Source: Pseudothauera lacus (lineage in GTDB: Bacteria; Pseudomonadota; Gammaproteobacteria; Burkholderiales; Rhodocyclaceae). From it: DNA of 64,000 nt. Numbering within the stretch: position 1 is the stretch's first letter; every line of letters starts with the position of its first letter. A program made the translations under genes and the position numbers. Location of the stretch: the NCBI RefSeq assembly GCF_003034845.1, contig NZ_PZKC01000005.1, positions 62,001 to 126,000 on the forward strand, given 5' to 3'. Below are positions 34,398 through 43,466 of the stretch, one piece after another. The notes beneath the pieces are model-generated. The model was given only the letters and a program-made list of their open reading frames with translations. It was not told the origin of the DNA and did no database searches.

Positions 34398-36209
34398 TCA
34401 GGGGTTTGGCGTGGGGCTGTCTTCGCGGAACTGCATGGCGTGCAGGCGGGCGTAATGGCCGCCGGCGGCGAGCAGTTCGGCGTGGGTGCCGCGTTCGACG
34501 ATGCGCCCGTGGTCCATGACCATGATCAGGTCGGCCTTCTCGATGGTGGACAGGCGGTGGGCGATGACCAGGGTGGTGCGCCCTTCCATCACATGATCCA
34601 GTGCGGCCTGGATGTGGCGTTCGGACTCGGTGTCGAGCGCCGAGGTGGCTTCGTCGAGGATCAGCACCGGGGCGTCCTTGAGGATGGCGCGGGCGATCGC
34701 CAGGCGCTGGCGCTGGCCACCGGAGAGCAGCACGCCGTTCTCGCCCACCAGGGTGTCGAAGCCCTGCGGCAGGCGGTCGATGAACTCGCTCGCGTAGGCG
34801 GCTTCGGCCGCGCGTTCGATGTCGGCACGTGGTGCGCCGGCGAGGTCGCCATAGGCGATGTTGTTGGCAATGGTGTCGTTGAACAGGGTGACCTGCTGGG
34901 TGACCAGGGCGATGTGGCGGCGCAGGTTGCGCAGGGTGTAGTCCTCGACGTCCACGCCGTCGACGAGGATCTGCCCTTCGTCGTGATGGTAGAAGCGCGG
35001 GATCAGGCTGGCGAGAGTGGACTTGCCGCTGCCCGAGCGGCCGACCACGGCGACCATCTGCCCGGGAGCGATGCTGAAGTCGAGCCCGTCGAGCACCGCC
35101 TTGTCGCTGCCGGGATAGGCGAAGCGCAGCCCGCGCACCTCGATGCGCCCGTCCACACGGGGCCTTTCGACGGTGCCGCGGTCGGTTTCCGGGGTTTCGT
35201 CGAGTTGGGCGAAGATGCTCTCGGCGCCGGCGAGACCCTTCTGGATGTTGGCGCTGACTTCGGAGAGCTGGCGAATGGGTTTGGGTAACAGCCCTGCGGC
35301 GGTGATGTAGGCCACCAGGTCGCCGGCGGACGCATCGCCGCGCAGCAGCAGGACGAGGAACAGCAAGGTGGCCATCGCCGTGTAGGTCACCAGCTGCAGC
35401 GAGGGGGTGAAGGTGGCGCCGGTCTTCACCATGCGCAACTGCTTGCGCATGTTGTCCGCGCTGGCCTCGCGGAAGCGCGCCGATTCGTAGTCTTCGCCGC
35501 CGAAGCTGCGCACCACGCGGTAGCCCTGGATGGTCTCTGCGGCAACGTGGGTGAGATCGCCCATGGCGACCTGGATCTTGCGGCTCTGCTTGCGGAACTT
35601 GCGGTTGGCGCTGCCCACCATGACGCCGATCACCGGCAGGATGGCGAGCATCACCAGGGTCAGCTTCCAGTTCATCCACAACAGGAAGGCGAGCAGGAAG
35701 ATCACCGTCAGCCCCTCGCGCACGACGGTCTTGATGGCGTCGGTGGCGGCGCTGGTGACCATGGTGACGTTGTAGGTGATGCGCGAGATCAGGTGGCCGG
35801 AGCTGTGCTGGTCGAAGTAGCGGTTGGGGAGGTGGAGCAGGCTGTCGAAGAGTGCGCGGCGCAGGTCATGAACCAGCCCCAGGGAGACGCGCGAAAGGTA
35901 GTAGTTGCCAAGGAAGGAGCCGAGGCCCTGCCAGGCAGCGATCACTACCAGCATCACCGGCACGCCATAAATCAGCTGCACGCCGTCGAGGAGTGGGATG
36001 TCGCGCAGCACGGCGTCCGCGGGATCGGCGAGGCCGTCCACGAAGTACTTCATGATCCCCGCCAGCATCGGCTGTGCGGAGGCGAAGATCATGTAGCCGA
36101 GCAGGCTGATGGCGAAATGGCCGATGTAGGGACGGACGTAGCCGAGCAGGCGCAGGTAGATGCGCAGCGAATTGGGCAGAGTGTCGGGTGCCTGGGGGGC
36201 GGCTTGCAT
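34398..36209 (-). CDS. msbA: Lipid A-core flippase MsbA (ABC exporter)
   Basis: A 603-residue half-transporter with six transmembrane helices in the first 320 residues, then an ATPase domain. Walker A is GRSGSGKST (near 392), signature LSGGQRQRLAIARA, Walker B VLILDEATSALDTESE and the H-loop LVIAHRLSTIEKA. MsbA flips lipid A-core across the inner membrane. Its place inside the core-kinase operon fits that role. Gaps of about 50 bases on both sides are the longest within the operon. Confidence 0.93.
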   Translation of the reverse strand: MQAAPQAPDTLPNSLRIYLRLLGYVRPYIGHFAISLLGYMIFASAQPMLAGIMKYFVDGLADPADAVLRDIPLLDGVQLIYGVPVMLVVIAAWQGLGSFLGNYYLSRVSLGLVHDLRRALFDSLLHLPNRYFDQHSSGHLISRITYNVTMVTSAATDAIKTVVREGLTVIFLLAFLLWMNWKLTLVMLAILPVIGVMVGSANRKFRKQSRKIQVAMGDLTHVAAETIQGYRVVRSFGGEDYESARFREASADNMRKQLRMVKTGATFTPSLQLVTYTAMATLLFLVLLLRGDASAGDLVAYITAAGLLPKPIRQLSEVSANIQKGLAGAESIFAQLDETPETDRGTVERPRVDGRIEVRGLRFAYPGSDKAVLDGLDFSIAPGQMVAVVGRSGSGKSTLASLIPRFYHHDEGQILVDGVDVEDYTLRNLRRHIALVTQQVTLFNDTIANNIAYGDLAGAPRADIERAAEAAYASEFIDRLPQGFDTLVGENGVLLSGGQRQRLAIARAILKDAPVLILDEATSALDTESERHIQAALDHVMEGRTTLVIAHRLSTIEKADLIMVMDHGRIVERGTHAELLAAGGHYARLHAMQFREDSPTPNP

Positions 36210-36259
36210 CGGCGGGGAAGTCTGGTAAGTCGACGGCGGATGTTACCACGTGGCCTGTT

Positions 36260-37687
36260 TCAGGCCGGCGGCAGGTTTGCCTCCAGCCATCGCCACAGCG
36301 CGCTGCCGGCCGGCCAGTTGCGCAGCAGGCGGGCGCGGTCCCTGGCCCAGGCGCGGGCGTGGCTGGCCGCGCTGTCGTGCTGCTGCATGGCGTCGAGGTC
36401 GATGACCACCACCTCGCCGTCGTGCCACAGCAGATTGGTGGCCTTGAGGTCGCCGTGGCTGATGCGCGCACGGTGCAGCGCGGCGAACAGTTCGCGCAGC
36501 GCGCGGGCTTCCGCCGGAGGGGGTTCGCGCTGCGGGTCGAGATGGGTGAGCAGGTCGACACCGGGGCAGTGTTCGGTGACCAGCCAGGCGCGTCCGCGCA
36601 GCGGACCGAGGCGCGCTTCCAGCAGCGCCAGCGGCACCGGCGTGGCAATGCCGAGAAAGCGCAGACGGTGCCCTTCGCGCCAGGACTGCCAGGCGCGGGT
36701 GTGGCGCCAGCAGCGCGACAGGGCGTGGCCCAGATGTTTGAGGTTGTAGCGCTTGACGACCCGCGCGCGGCCGGCGATCTCGACCTGCGCCACGGTGCAG
36801 GTGCGTCCGTCCTTGAGCAGGCGGCCGCCGGCGATGGCCGCATCCGGATCGGCGAGCAGGGGGGCGAGGGCGTCGGCTTGGTCGCGCAGCACCGCGCTGA
36901 AACGGGTGGCGCTGCGGCGCACCTGGAACAGCGTGCACTCGCGCCCGCTCTTGGCGAGGAAGTCGGCGAGGCGGGCGGCGCGCTGGCGCTCGATCTCGTG
37001 CAGCAGTTGCGGCAGCGCGACGGCCGGGCCGTCGCCTGCGGCGAGGTAGGTGTGCAGGCAGCGCGCCGCCTGTTCATCCCATTGCGGGGTGAACTGCGCC
37101 AGCAGCAGGGCCAGGTTGGCGGTGGCGGCGGCGCCGGAGAGCGGCGCGCCGGGGGCTTGCGGGCGCTCCACCGCGTCGCCGTCGATCATCCACAACTGCC
37201 CGTCGCTGGCGAGGAAGTTGCCCAGGTGCAGGTCACTCTGCACCAGCCCGGCGGCGTGTGCGCGGCGCAGCAGGGCCAGCGCGGGGGCGAGCAGGGCGAG
37301 GCGGGCGTCGTCGGCCGGGCTGCGTTGCCACAGCGCGGAGAGGGGGTCGGCAGCGGCCAGAAAGGCGGTGAGCACGGCGTGGCCCTCGCCGGCCAGCGGG
37401 GCGGCGGTCAGCACGGCGGGGGTGGGCAGCGCGGCATCCTGCAGGGCGGCGAGGCCGTCCACCTCGCGCTGCCAGTGGCGCGCGCTGCCGGGGGCGATGA
37501 AAAGCTTGATCAGGGCGGCTTCGCCCTCCAGCGTGCCGGCGCCGACGATGCGCTTGCCGGGGAGCACGCGCAGCAGGCGCTCGATCTGCACGAGGCGGTC
37601 GTCAGCCAGTCGTATCCGGAAGGGCGTGGCCGGCGCGCGTCCGGCGGCGCGCAGGGCGGCGGTGTCGAGCAGCGGCGCGGCACTCAT
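36260..37687 (-). CDS. Tandem LPS-kinase-like protein (two kinase domains)
   Basis: A 475-residue protein with two kinase-fold modules in one chain. Module 1 (about 1-230) has catalytic D152 in LVQSDLHLGNFLASDG and metal Asp in LWMIDGDAVE. Module 2 (about 235-475) has D413 in ISHGDLKATNLLWHDG and VVVIDLDAMQQHDSAA. Both keep the core Asp and Asn residues, so both could be active. Similar double kinases (WapQ-like) occur in the Pseudomonas LPS core locus next to waaP; I recognise the likeness but cannot assign the phosphorylated position. Overlaps its upstream neighbour by ATGA. Confidence 0.82.
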   Translation of the reverse strand: MSAAPLLDTAALRAAGRAPATPFRIRLADDRLVQIERLLRVLPGKRIVGAGTLEGEAALIKLFIAPGSARHWQREVDGLAALQDAALPTPAVLTAAPLAGEGHAVLTAFLAAADPLSALWQRSPADDARLALLAPALALLRRAHAAGLVQSDLHLGNFLASDGQLWMIDGDAVERPQAPGAPLSGAAATANLALLLAQFTPQWDEQAARCLHTYLAAGDGPAVALPQLLHEIERQRAARLADFLAKSGRECTLFQVRRSATRFSAVLRDQADALAPLLADPDAAIAGGRLLKDGRTCTVAQVEIAGRARVVKRYNLKHLGHALSRCWRHTRAWQSWREGHRLRFLGIATPVPLALLEARLGPLRGRAWLVTEHCPGVDLLTHLDPQREPPPAEARALRELFAALHRARISHGDLKATNLLWHDGEVVVIDLDAMQQHDSAASHARAWARDRARLLRNWPAGSALWRWLEANLPPA

Positions 37688-38421
37688 TCGCGCCCCGCGA
37701 AGAAACGCAGGATGTGGCGGATGCGGCGCTTGTCGGCGGCGTCCAGGTGCGGCTGCTGCGCGTAGTCGAGGTAGAAGCGCAGACGCTGGGTGCGCGAAAG
37801 CTGGTACTTGGCCACCTTGTCGAGGCAGGCCAGGTCCTTGACGATGCGGTAGCGCAGGAAGGGGCCGGACCAGTACTCGCCGCTCGGGCAGTCGATCAGG
37901 TAGAGGCGGGCGTCGGCATCGACCAGCAGGTTGCGCCACTTGAGGTCGTTGTGGGCGAAGCGCTGGGCGTGCATGCGGCGCGCCGCGTCGGCCACCTGTG
38001 CGGACACCGTGGCCACCCAGCGGCGGTCGCGCAAGCGGGCGTCCTGGCTGCGGGCGAGATGGCCGAGGTCGGCGGTGCCGCGCAGTTCCGCGGTGATCAG
38101 CGCGCCGCGCGCGAAGGCGCCGCAACGGCGCTCCAGGCCGTAACCGACCACCTGCGCGGTGGGAATGCCCCAGGCCTGGAAGGCGAGCAGGTTCTCCCAT
38201 TCGGCCTGCACGCGCGGGCGGCCGAACCACAGGCGCAGCGGATTCTTGCCGGCGCCGTGGTAGCGCTTGACGTAGTAACGCAGGCCATCGACCTCGACGC
38301 GGATGACCTCGCTCAGCGGATCGCGGGCGATGCGTTCGCCGGCCAGCGCGAACACCGCGTCGAGCGAGGCAAAGGCCTGCGCCGCGGACGGCGGGCAGGC
38401 GGCGGTGAGGGTCCAGCTCAT
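37684..38421 (-). CDS. LPS core kinase, InaA/WapP type
   Basis: A 245-residue small kinase of the Kdo/WaaP superfamily. N lobe VEVDGLRYYVKRYHGAGKNP with the ATP-binding Lys; catalytic D159 in RFAHNDLKWRNLLVDADA; metal Asp in LYLIDCPSGEYW. Probably phosphorylates a core heptose or Kdo. Which sugar is not readable from sequence. Overlaps both neighbours by 4 bases. Confidence 0.85.
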   Translation of the reverse strand: MSWTLTAACPPSAAQAFASLDAVFALAGERIARDPLSEVIRVEVDGLRYYVKRYHGAGKNPLRLWFGRPRVQAEWENLLAFQAWGIPTAQVVGYGLERRCGAFARGALITAELRGTADLGHLARSQDARLRDRRWVATVSAQVADAARRMHAQRFAHNDLKWRNLLVDADARLYLIDCPSGEYWSGPFLRYRIVKDLACLDKVAKYQLSRTQRLRFYLDYAQQPHLDAADKRRIRHILRFFAGRE

Positions 38422-39233
38422 GCGCCGGCCCCGCCGAACTTGCGCTCGAAACGCGCCGACAGGCGTTCGCCTTCCTGCCGCAGCCAGGCCAGCAGTTTGG
38501 CCTCGCGCACCAGCGTGGCGCGCAGCGGGCCGGGGAAGTAGCTGCGCAGGAAGCGCAGCCAGTCGCGCCGGGTGAGGCCGATGCGCAGCGCGGAAAAGTA
38601 CAGCCCGGCCAGGTCCTTGTCGCGCCAGCGCCGCGGCGTGCGGGCGCGCACCTGGGCGCGGTGCAGGTCGATCAGCGACAGGCGCAGGCGCTCGGGGGCG
38701 GGCGGCGGGTCGAGGTGGAGCAGGAAGTGGCAGAGGTAGAAGTCGCGGTGGTTCACCCCGCCTTCGTGCATGCGGCGCGCCATCTCGGCGACGCGGGTGA
38801 GCAGCGCGCGCTTGAGCGCCACCGTCGGCGGCTGCGTGGGCCAGTCGCGGCAGTAGTCTTCCAGGCTGATCGTCGGCGCGAGTTCCTCGGTGACGATGAA
38901 GGAGTGGCGGCGCGCCGGGTTGGCGCCGCGCGCGCCGTAGGCCACCGCGCGCATGGTGCCCACGCCCAGCGCTTCCAGGCGGGCGATGGCGCGCCATTCG
39001 TTGGCCGCGCCCAGCACCGGAGCACGCAGCGAGCCCAGATTCTTGAGGATCTCGCCCCAGCCCACGCCGCGATGGATCTTGACGAAATAGCCGCGGCCCT
39101 CGACCTCAGTGCGCAGCGTACGGCGGCCTTCCAGTTCGCGGAAGAGTTCGCCCTGCAGGGCTTCGACCGCGACGAAGGGGTCGCGCCCGGCCCACAGACG
39201 GTCGAAGGGCGGGGCGAGGTAGAGCTCGCTCAC
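38418..39233 (-). CDS. waaP: LPS core heptose(I) kinase WaaP
   Basis: WaaP (RfaP) phosphorylates the first heptose of the inner core, which tightens the outer membrane and is essential in Pseudomonas. The 271-residue protein has the diagnostic catalytic loop VNHRDFYLCHFLLHLDP with D164, the N-lobe YFVKIHRGVGWGEILKN and LSLIDLHRAQVR. It lies directly after waaG with a 4-base overlap. Confidence 0.94.
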   Translation of the reverse strand: MSELYLAPPFDRLWAGRDPFVAVEALQGELFRELEGRRTLRTEVEGRGYFVKIHRGVGWGEILKNLGSLRAPVLGAANEWRAIARLEALGVGTMRAVAYGARGANPARRHSFIVTEELAPTISLEDYCRDWPTQPPTVALKRALLTRVAEMARRMHEGGVNHRDFYLCHFLLHLDPPPAPERLRLSLIDLHRAQVRARTPRRWRDKDLAGLYFSALRIGLTRRDWLRFLRSYFPGPLRATLVREAKLLAWLRQEGERLSARFERKFGGAGA

Positions 39234-40354
39234 GCGCCGCGCCCCTTGAGGATCACGTCGGCGGCGCGCTCGGGCAGGCTGTAGAGGTCGGCGCTGTCGG
39301 CGAAGGCCAGGCCGTTGGCGCTCCAGCGCCGGCGCGCAGCGCCGTCGGCGAGCATCTGCGCAAGCAGGCGGTCCAGGGCGGCCTGCTCGAAGGGGTTGGG
39401 CACCACCGCGCCGGCGTCCGCATCGCTGATGTAATGGGCGTAGCCGCAGACCGCGGTGGTCAGCACCGGCAGGCCGGCGACCAGCGCCTCCAGCAGCACG
39501 GTGCCGGTGTTTTCGTTGTAGGCCGGATGGATCAGCAGGTCGGCGCCGAGCAGGAAGCGCGGGATGTCGCTGCGCCCCTTGAGGATCTGCACCCGCTCGC
39601 CGAGGCCGAGTGCGGCGGTCTGCATGCGGAAGGGCTTGGGGTCGTCCTGGCCGATGGCGATCAGCCGGGTGCGGCGCGCGAGTTCCGGCGGCAGCGCGGC
39701 CAGCGCGCGCAGGCTGCGGTCCAGGCCCTTGGTCTTGAAGCCGGAGCCGATCTGCACCAGCAGCAGGTCGTCGTCATGCAGGCCGAACTCGCGGCGGAAG
39801 GCCGCGCGGATCTCGGCGGCGTCGGGCGGCGCGCGGCGGTCGGCGGCGATGCCTGGCGGCAGCAGGTGGAAGCGCCGTGCGGGGGTGCCGTAGTGCTTGA
39901 CGAAGAGGGGTTGCTGCACGGTGGAGATCATCAGGATCTCGGTGTGCGCCTCGGGTGCGAACACCGCGCGCTCGTATGCGGCAAAGTGGCGGTAGCGCCC
40001 GCTGAGGCGGTAGAGCGGGTTGCGCAGGGTCTGCGCCTTGTCCTCGTAGCACGGGTCGGCGGCGTAATACACGTCCAGGCCGGGCATCTTGTTGAAACCG
40101 ATCACCCGGTCGGCCGGGCGACGGGCGAGGTCGTCCTGCATCCAGGCGGTGAACTTGCGGTAGCGCCCGGGGTTGGTCATGGCGCTCACCGGCACCTTGA
40201 CCAGCTCGAAGCCGGGCGGCACCTCGCCCTGCCATTCGAGCACGTAGACGCGGACGTCGTGGCCGCGCGCCTGGCAGGCCAGGGCGATGCGCAGGAAGTC
40301 GCGTTGCAGGCCGCCGAAGGGGAAGTACTTGTAAAGGCAGAAGGCAAGCTGCAT
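39230..40354 (-). CDS. waaG: LPS core glucosyltransferase I WaaG
   Basis: A 374-residue GT4-family glycosyltransferase that adds the first hexose to heptose II. It opens with MQLAFCLYKYFPFGGLQRDF, characteristic of WaaG, including the glycine-rich acceptor/donor loop. The C-terminal donor-binding region has LIHPAYNENTGTVLLEALVA with the paired Glu residues. Start ATG 40354 shares one base with the waaC stop. Confidence 0.94.
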   Translation of the reverse strand: MQLAFCLYKYFPFGGLQRDFLRIALACQARGHDVRVYVLEWQGEVPPGFELVKVPVSAMTNPGRYRKFTAWMQDDLARRPADRVIGFNKMPGLDVYYAADPCYEDKAQTLRNPLYRLSGRYRHFAAYERAVFAPEAHTEILMISTVQQPLFVKHYGTPARRFHLLPPGIAADRRAPPDAAEIRAAFRREFGLHDDDLLLVQIGSGFKTKGLDRSLRALAALPPELARRTRLIAIGQDDPKPFRMQTAALGLGERVQILKGRSDIPRFLLGADLLIHPAYNENTGTVLLEALVAGLPVLTTAVCGYAHYISDADAGAVVPNPFEQAALDRLLAQMLADGAARRRWSANGLAFADSADLYSLPERAADVILKGRGA

Positions 40355-41433
40355 CAGGCGTGGGCCTCGTCGAGCAGGGTTTGCAGGCGCTGCCAGACCT
40401 GTGCGGCGTCCACGCGGGTGAAGCACAGTGGCCAGTCGCGTTCCAGGTCGAAGCGCTCGCGCTCGGCGGCGCTGGGCTGGTAGGCGCAGGTCTTGGCGAG
40501 GCAGGGCGCGCAGGCAAAGTCGCTGGCCAGGTGGACCTGGCGCGCGCCCCAGGCCCCGGTGAAGCCGGGGTTGGTGGGGCCGAACAGCGAGATCGTCGGC
40601 ACGTCCAGCGCGGCGGCGAGGTGGCCGAGGCCGGTGTCCACCGCCACGCAGGCGCGTGCGCCGGCCAGTTGGGCGGCGATGCCGGCCAGATTGAGGCGCG
40701 GCAGCACGGTGACCTCGGCCAGGCCGGCCGCCAGACGCTCGGCGCGGGCGCGCTCGGCCTCGTTGCCCCAGGGCAGGCGTACCGGCCAGCCGGCGGCAAT
40801 GGCGGTTTCGATCAGGCGTCGCCAGTAGGCCTCGGGCCAGTGCTTGGTGGTCCAGGTCGTGCCGTGCAGGAACAGCAGGTAGGGGCGCGGATCGGCGCCA
40901 GCGACCTGATCCGGCGCGCCGGCCAGTACGCGGCTGCGTTCCAGACCGTAGCTGCCGGGGTCGGTGGGAATGGGGTAACCGAGCGCGCGGGCGAACAGTT
41001 CGCGGGTGCGTTCCACCGCGTGGCGTCCGCCCGGCACGTGGTGGCAATGGGTGTAGAAGCGCGCCGCCAGCGGTTCGCGTGCCGAGGCGCGGTCCAGACC
41101 GTGCACCGGGGTGGCGGCATAGCGGGTCAGCAGGGCGCTCTTCAGCAGGCCCTGGGCGTCAATGGTGAGGTCGTGGCGGGTCGCCAGCAGCTCGCGGGTG
41201 AAGCGCCGCCATTCGCCGCTGGTCCACGCGCGGAACGGCGCCTTGCGCCAGCGCCGGATGGCCACCGGGATGACGCGGTCCACCGCCGGATGCCAGGCCG
41301 GGATCTCGGTGACGGCTTCTTCCACCACCCAGTCGAAGCGGATGCCGGGCAGCGCCCGCGCGGCGTCGGTGAGCGCCGGCAAGGTGTGGATGATGTCGCC
41401 CAGGGAGGAGGTCTTGACCAGCAGCACCCGCAT
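40354..41433 (-). CDS. waaC: LPS heptosyltransferase I WaaC
   Basis: A 359-residue GT9 enzyme that adds the first heptose to Kdo2-lipid A. The start MRVLLVKTSSLGDIIHTLPA and the acidic FDWVVEEAVTEIPAWHPAV match WaaC, and TTWTTKHWPEAYWRRL and VDTGLGHLAAALDVPTISLF complete the nucleotide-heptose site. No intergenic bases separate it from waaF. Confidence 0.95.
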   Translation of the reverse strand: MRVLLVKTSSLGDIIHTLPALTDAARALPGIRFDWVVEEAVTEIPAWHPAVDRVIPVAIRRWRKAPFRAWTSGEWRRFTRELLATRHDLTIDAQGLLKSALLTRYAATPVHGLDRASAREPLAARFYTHCHHVPGGRHAVERTRELFARALGYPIPTDPGSYGLERSRVLAGAPDQVAGADPRPYLLFLHGTTWTTKHWPEAYWRRLIETAIAAGWPVRLPWGNEAERARAERLAAGLAEVTVLPRLNLAGIAAQLAGARACVAVDTGLGHLAAALDVPTISLFGPTNPGFTGAWGARQVHLASDFACAPCLAKTCAYQPSAAERERFDLERDWPLCFTRVDAAQVWQRLQTLLDEAHA

Positions 41434-42489
41434 TCAGCGCGTCCTTGTCACCAGCGGCTGCGCCACCACGCCGAGCTGGGCGAGCGCGCCCATGACGCTG
41501 GCCGGGGTGATCTCGTGCAGGCAGCGGGTGTGGCCGAGCGGACAGCTGCGCTCGAAGCAGGGCGAACACTCCAGGCGCAGGTAGCGGATGGCGACGCGCT
41601 CGGCCAGTGGCGGGGTGTGGTCCGGCGTGGACGAGCCGTAGATCGCCACCAGCGGGCGGTCGAGCGCGGCGGCGACGTGCATCAGCCCGGAGTCGTTGGT
41701 CACCGCGGCCTGCGCCATGGCGAGCAGATCCACCGCGTCGCCCAGCTGGGTGCGCCCGCACAGGTTGATGACCCACTCTTCCATGCCGGCGGCGATGATG
41801 TCGCCGAACTCGCGGTCCTTGGCCGAGCCCAGCACCCAGACCTGGAAACCCTGCTGGGCGAGGTCTTCGGCGAGGGCGGCGAAGTGCGCAAGCGGCCACT
41901 GCTTGGCGGGGCCGTATTCGGCGCCGGGCATGAAGGCCACCGCGGGGCGCTCGGCGGCGAGGCCGAGTTCGGCGCGCAGGCGTTCCTGGTTGGCCACGTC
42001 CGGGGCCAGCTTGGGGCGCGGGAAGGGCTCGGGCAGCGGCGCGCCGGCCACCCGGCCGAGCGCCACGAAGCGTTGCACGGTCATCGGCAGCGCGGCCTTG
42101 TCGAGCGGGCGGATGTCGTTGAGCAGGCCGTAGCGCATCTCGCCGCGGAAACCGGTGCGGCGCGGGATGCCGGCGAAGAAGGGCACCAGCGCGGACTTCA
42201 GCGAACCCGGCAGGACGATGGCCTGCTGGTAGCCTTCCGAGGCCAGTTCCTTGCCCAGCGCGCGGCGTTTGCCGAGGCCGAACTCGCCGTGCCCCAGCGG
42301 CATGACGACGCCGCGGCGCACCTCGGGCATGCGCTCCAGGATGGGCAGCGACCAGCCCGGGGCGAGCACGTCGATCTCGCATGGCGTGCCGGCCTTGAGG
42401 GTCTTGAACAGGCTCTGCGCCATCACCATGTCACCGACCCAGGACGGGCCGACCACCAGGATGCGGCGCGGCGCCTTGTCTGCCGCCAT
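41434..42489 (-). CDS. waaF: LPS heptosyltransferase II WaaF
   Basis: A 351-residue GT9 enzyme that adds heptose II. Start ATG 42489 gives RRILVVGPSWVGDMVMAQSL, the usual WaaF N terminus. The ADP-heptose site includes FMPGAEYGPAKQWPLAHFA and TNDSGLMHVAAALDRPLVAI, ending with CSPCFERSCPLGHTRCL, a Cys-rich stretch common in WaaF. Two bases separate it from hldD. Confidence 0.95.
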   Translation of the reverse strand: MAADKAPRRILVVGPSWVGDMVMAQSLFKTLKAGTPCEIDVLAPGWSLPILERMPEVRRGVVMPLGHGEFGLGKRRALGKELASEGYQQAIVLPGSLKSALVPFFAGIPRRTGFRGEMRYGLLNDIRPLDKAALPMTVQRFVALGRVAGAPLPEPFPRPKLAPDVANQERLRAELGLAAERPAVAFMPGAEYGPAKQWPLAHFAALAEDLAQQGFQVWVLGSAKDREFGDIIAAGMEEWVINLCGRTQLGDAVDLLAMAQAAVTNDSGLMHVAAALDRPLVAIYGSSTPDHTPPLAERVAIRYLRLECSPCFERSCPLGHTRCLHEITPASVMGALAQLGVVAQPLVTRTR

Positions 42490-42491
42490 GG

Positions 42492-43466
42492 TCACAGCCC
42501 GCGCTCGGCCAGCCAGTCGAGGTAGCGCGGCACGCCTTCTTCCACGCTGAGGAAGGGGCGGTCGTAGCCGGCGGCGCGCAGCGCGCTCATGTCGGCTTCG
42601 GTGAAGCTCTGGTAGCGCCCCTTGAGGTGGTCGGGGAAGGCGATGTAGTCGATGCCGCCGCGCTCCTTTGTTTCGCTGCCCTGTGCGCGGAACCACTTGA
42701 TGGCCGCGTGCGCCACGTCGTTGAAGCTCTGCGCGCGGCCGGTGCCGACGTTGAAGATGCCCGAGACCTGCGGGTTGTCGAGCAGCCACAGGTTCACCGC
42801 CACCACGTCGTCCACATGGATGAAGTCGCGCCGCTGCTCGCCCGGGCCGTAGCCGTCGGAGCCTTCGAACAGGCGCACCCGGCCGGCGTCGCGCAGCTGG
42901 CCGTTGAAGTGCCAGGCCACGCTGGCCATGCTGCCCTTGTGCTGTTCGCGCGGGCCGTAGACGTTGAAGTAGCGCAGCCCGGCGACCTGGACCGGCAACT
43001 TGCCCAGCTGCGGGCGCAGGTGGCAGTCGAAGAGGAACTTGGAGTAGGCGTACATGTTGAGCGGGTGCTCGTGCTCGCGCGCTTCGCGGAACACCGGGCC
43101 CATGCCATACACCGAGGCGGAGGAGGCGTAGATAAGCCGCACGTCCTGCGCCACGCACCAGGCCAGCAGGGCCTTGGTGTATTCGTAGTTCACGCTCATG
43201 ACGAAGCGGCCGTCCCACTCGGTGGTGGAGGAGCAGGCGCCTTCGTGGAACACCGCCTCGACCTTGCCGAAGGATTCGCCGGCCTTGATGCGGGCGAGGA
43301 AGTCGTCCTTGTCCAGGTAGTCGGCGATGTCGGCGTCCGACAGGTTCAGGCACTTGCGCCCGTCGGAGAGGTCGTCCACCACCAGGATGTCGCGGATGCC
43401 GCGCGCGTTGAGCGCCTGAACGATGTTGCTGCCGATGAAGCCGGCGCCGCCGGTGACGATGATCAT
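42492..43466 (-). CDS. hldD: ADP-L-glycero-D-manno-heptose 6-epimerase HldD
   Basis: HldD (RfaD) epimerises ADP-D,D-heptose to ADP-L,D-heptose, the donor for WaaC and WaaF. The 324-residue SDR protein has the NADP loop [19 protein letters not shown] and the catalytic Y-x3-K in [11 protein letters not shown]. The segment [20 protein letters not shown] is typical of HldD. Overlaps hldA by 4 bases. Confidence 0.96.
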   Translation of the reverse strand: MIIVTGGAGFIGSNIVQALNARGIRDILVVDDLSDGRKCLNLSDADIADYLDKDDFLARIKAGESFGKVEAVFHEGACSSTTEWDGRFVMSVNYEYTKALLAWCVAQDVRLIYASSASVYGMGPVFREAREHEHPLNMYAYSKFLFDCHLRPQLGKLPVQVAGLRYFNVYGPREQHKGSMASVAWHFNGQLRDAGRVRLFEGSDGYGPGEQRRDFIHVDDVVAVNLWLLDNPQVSGIFNVGTGRAQSFNDVAHAAIKWFRAQGSETKERGGIDYIAFPDHLKGRYQSFTEADMSALRAAGYDRPFLSVEEGVPRYLDWLAERGL

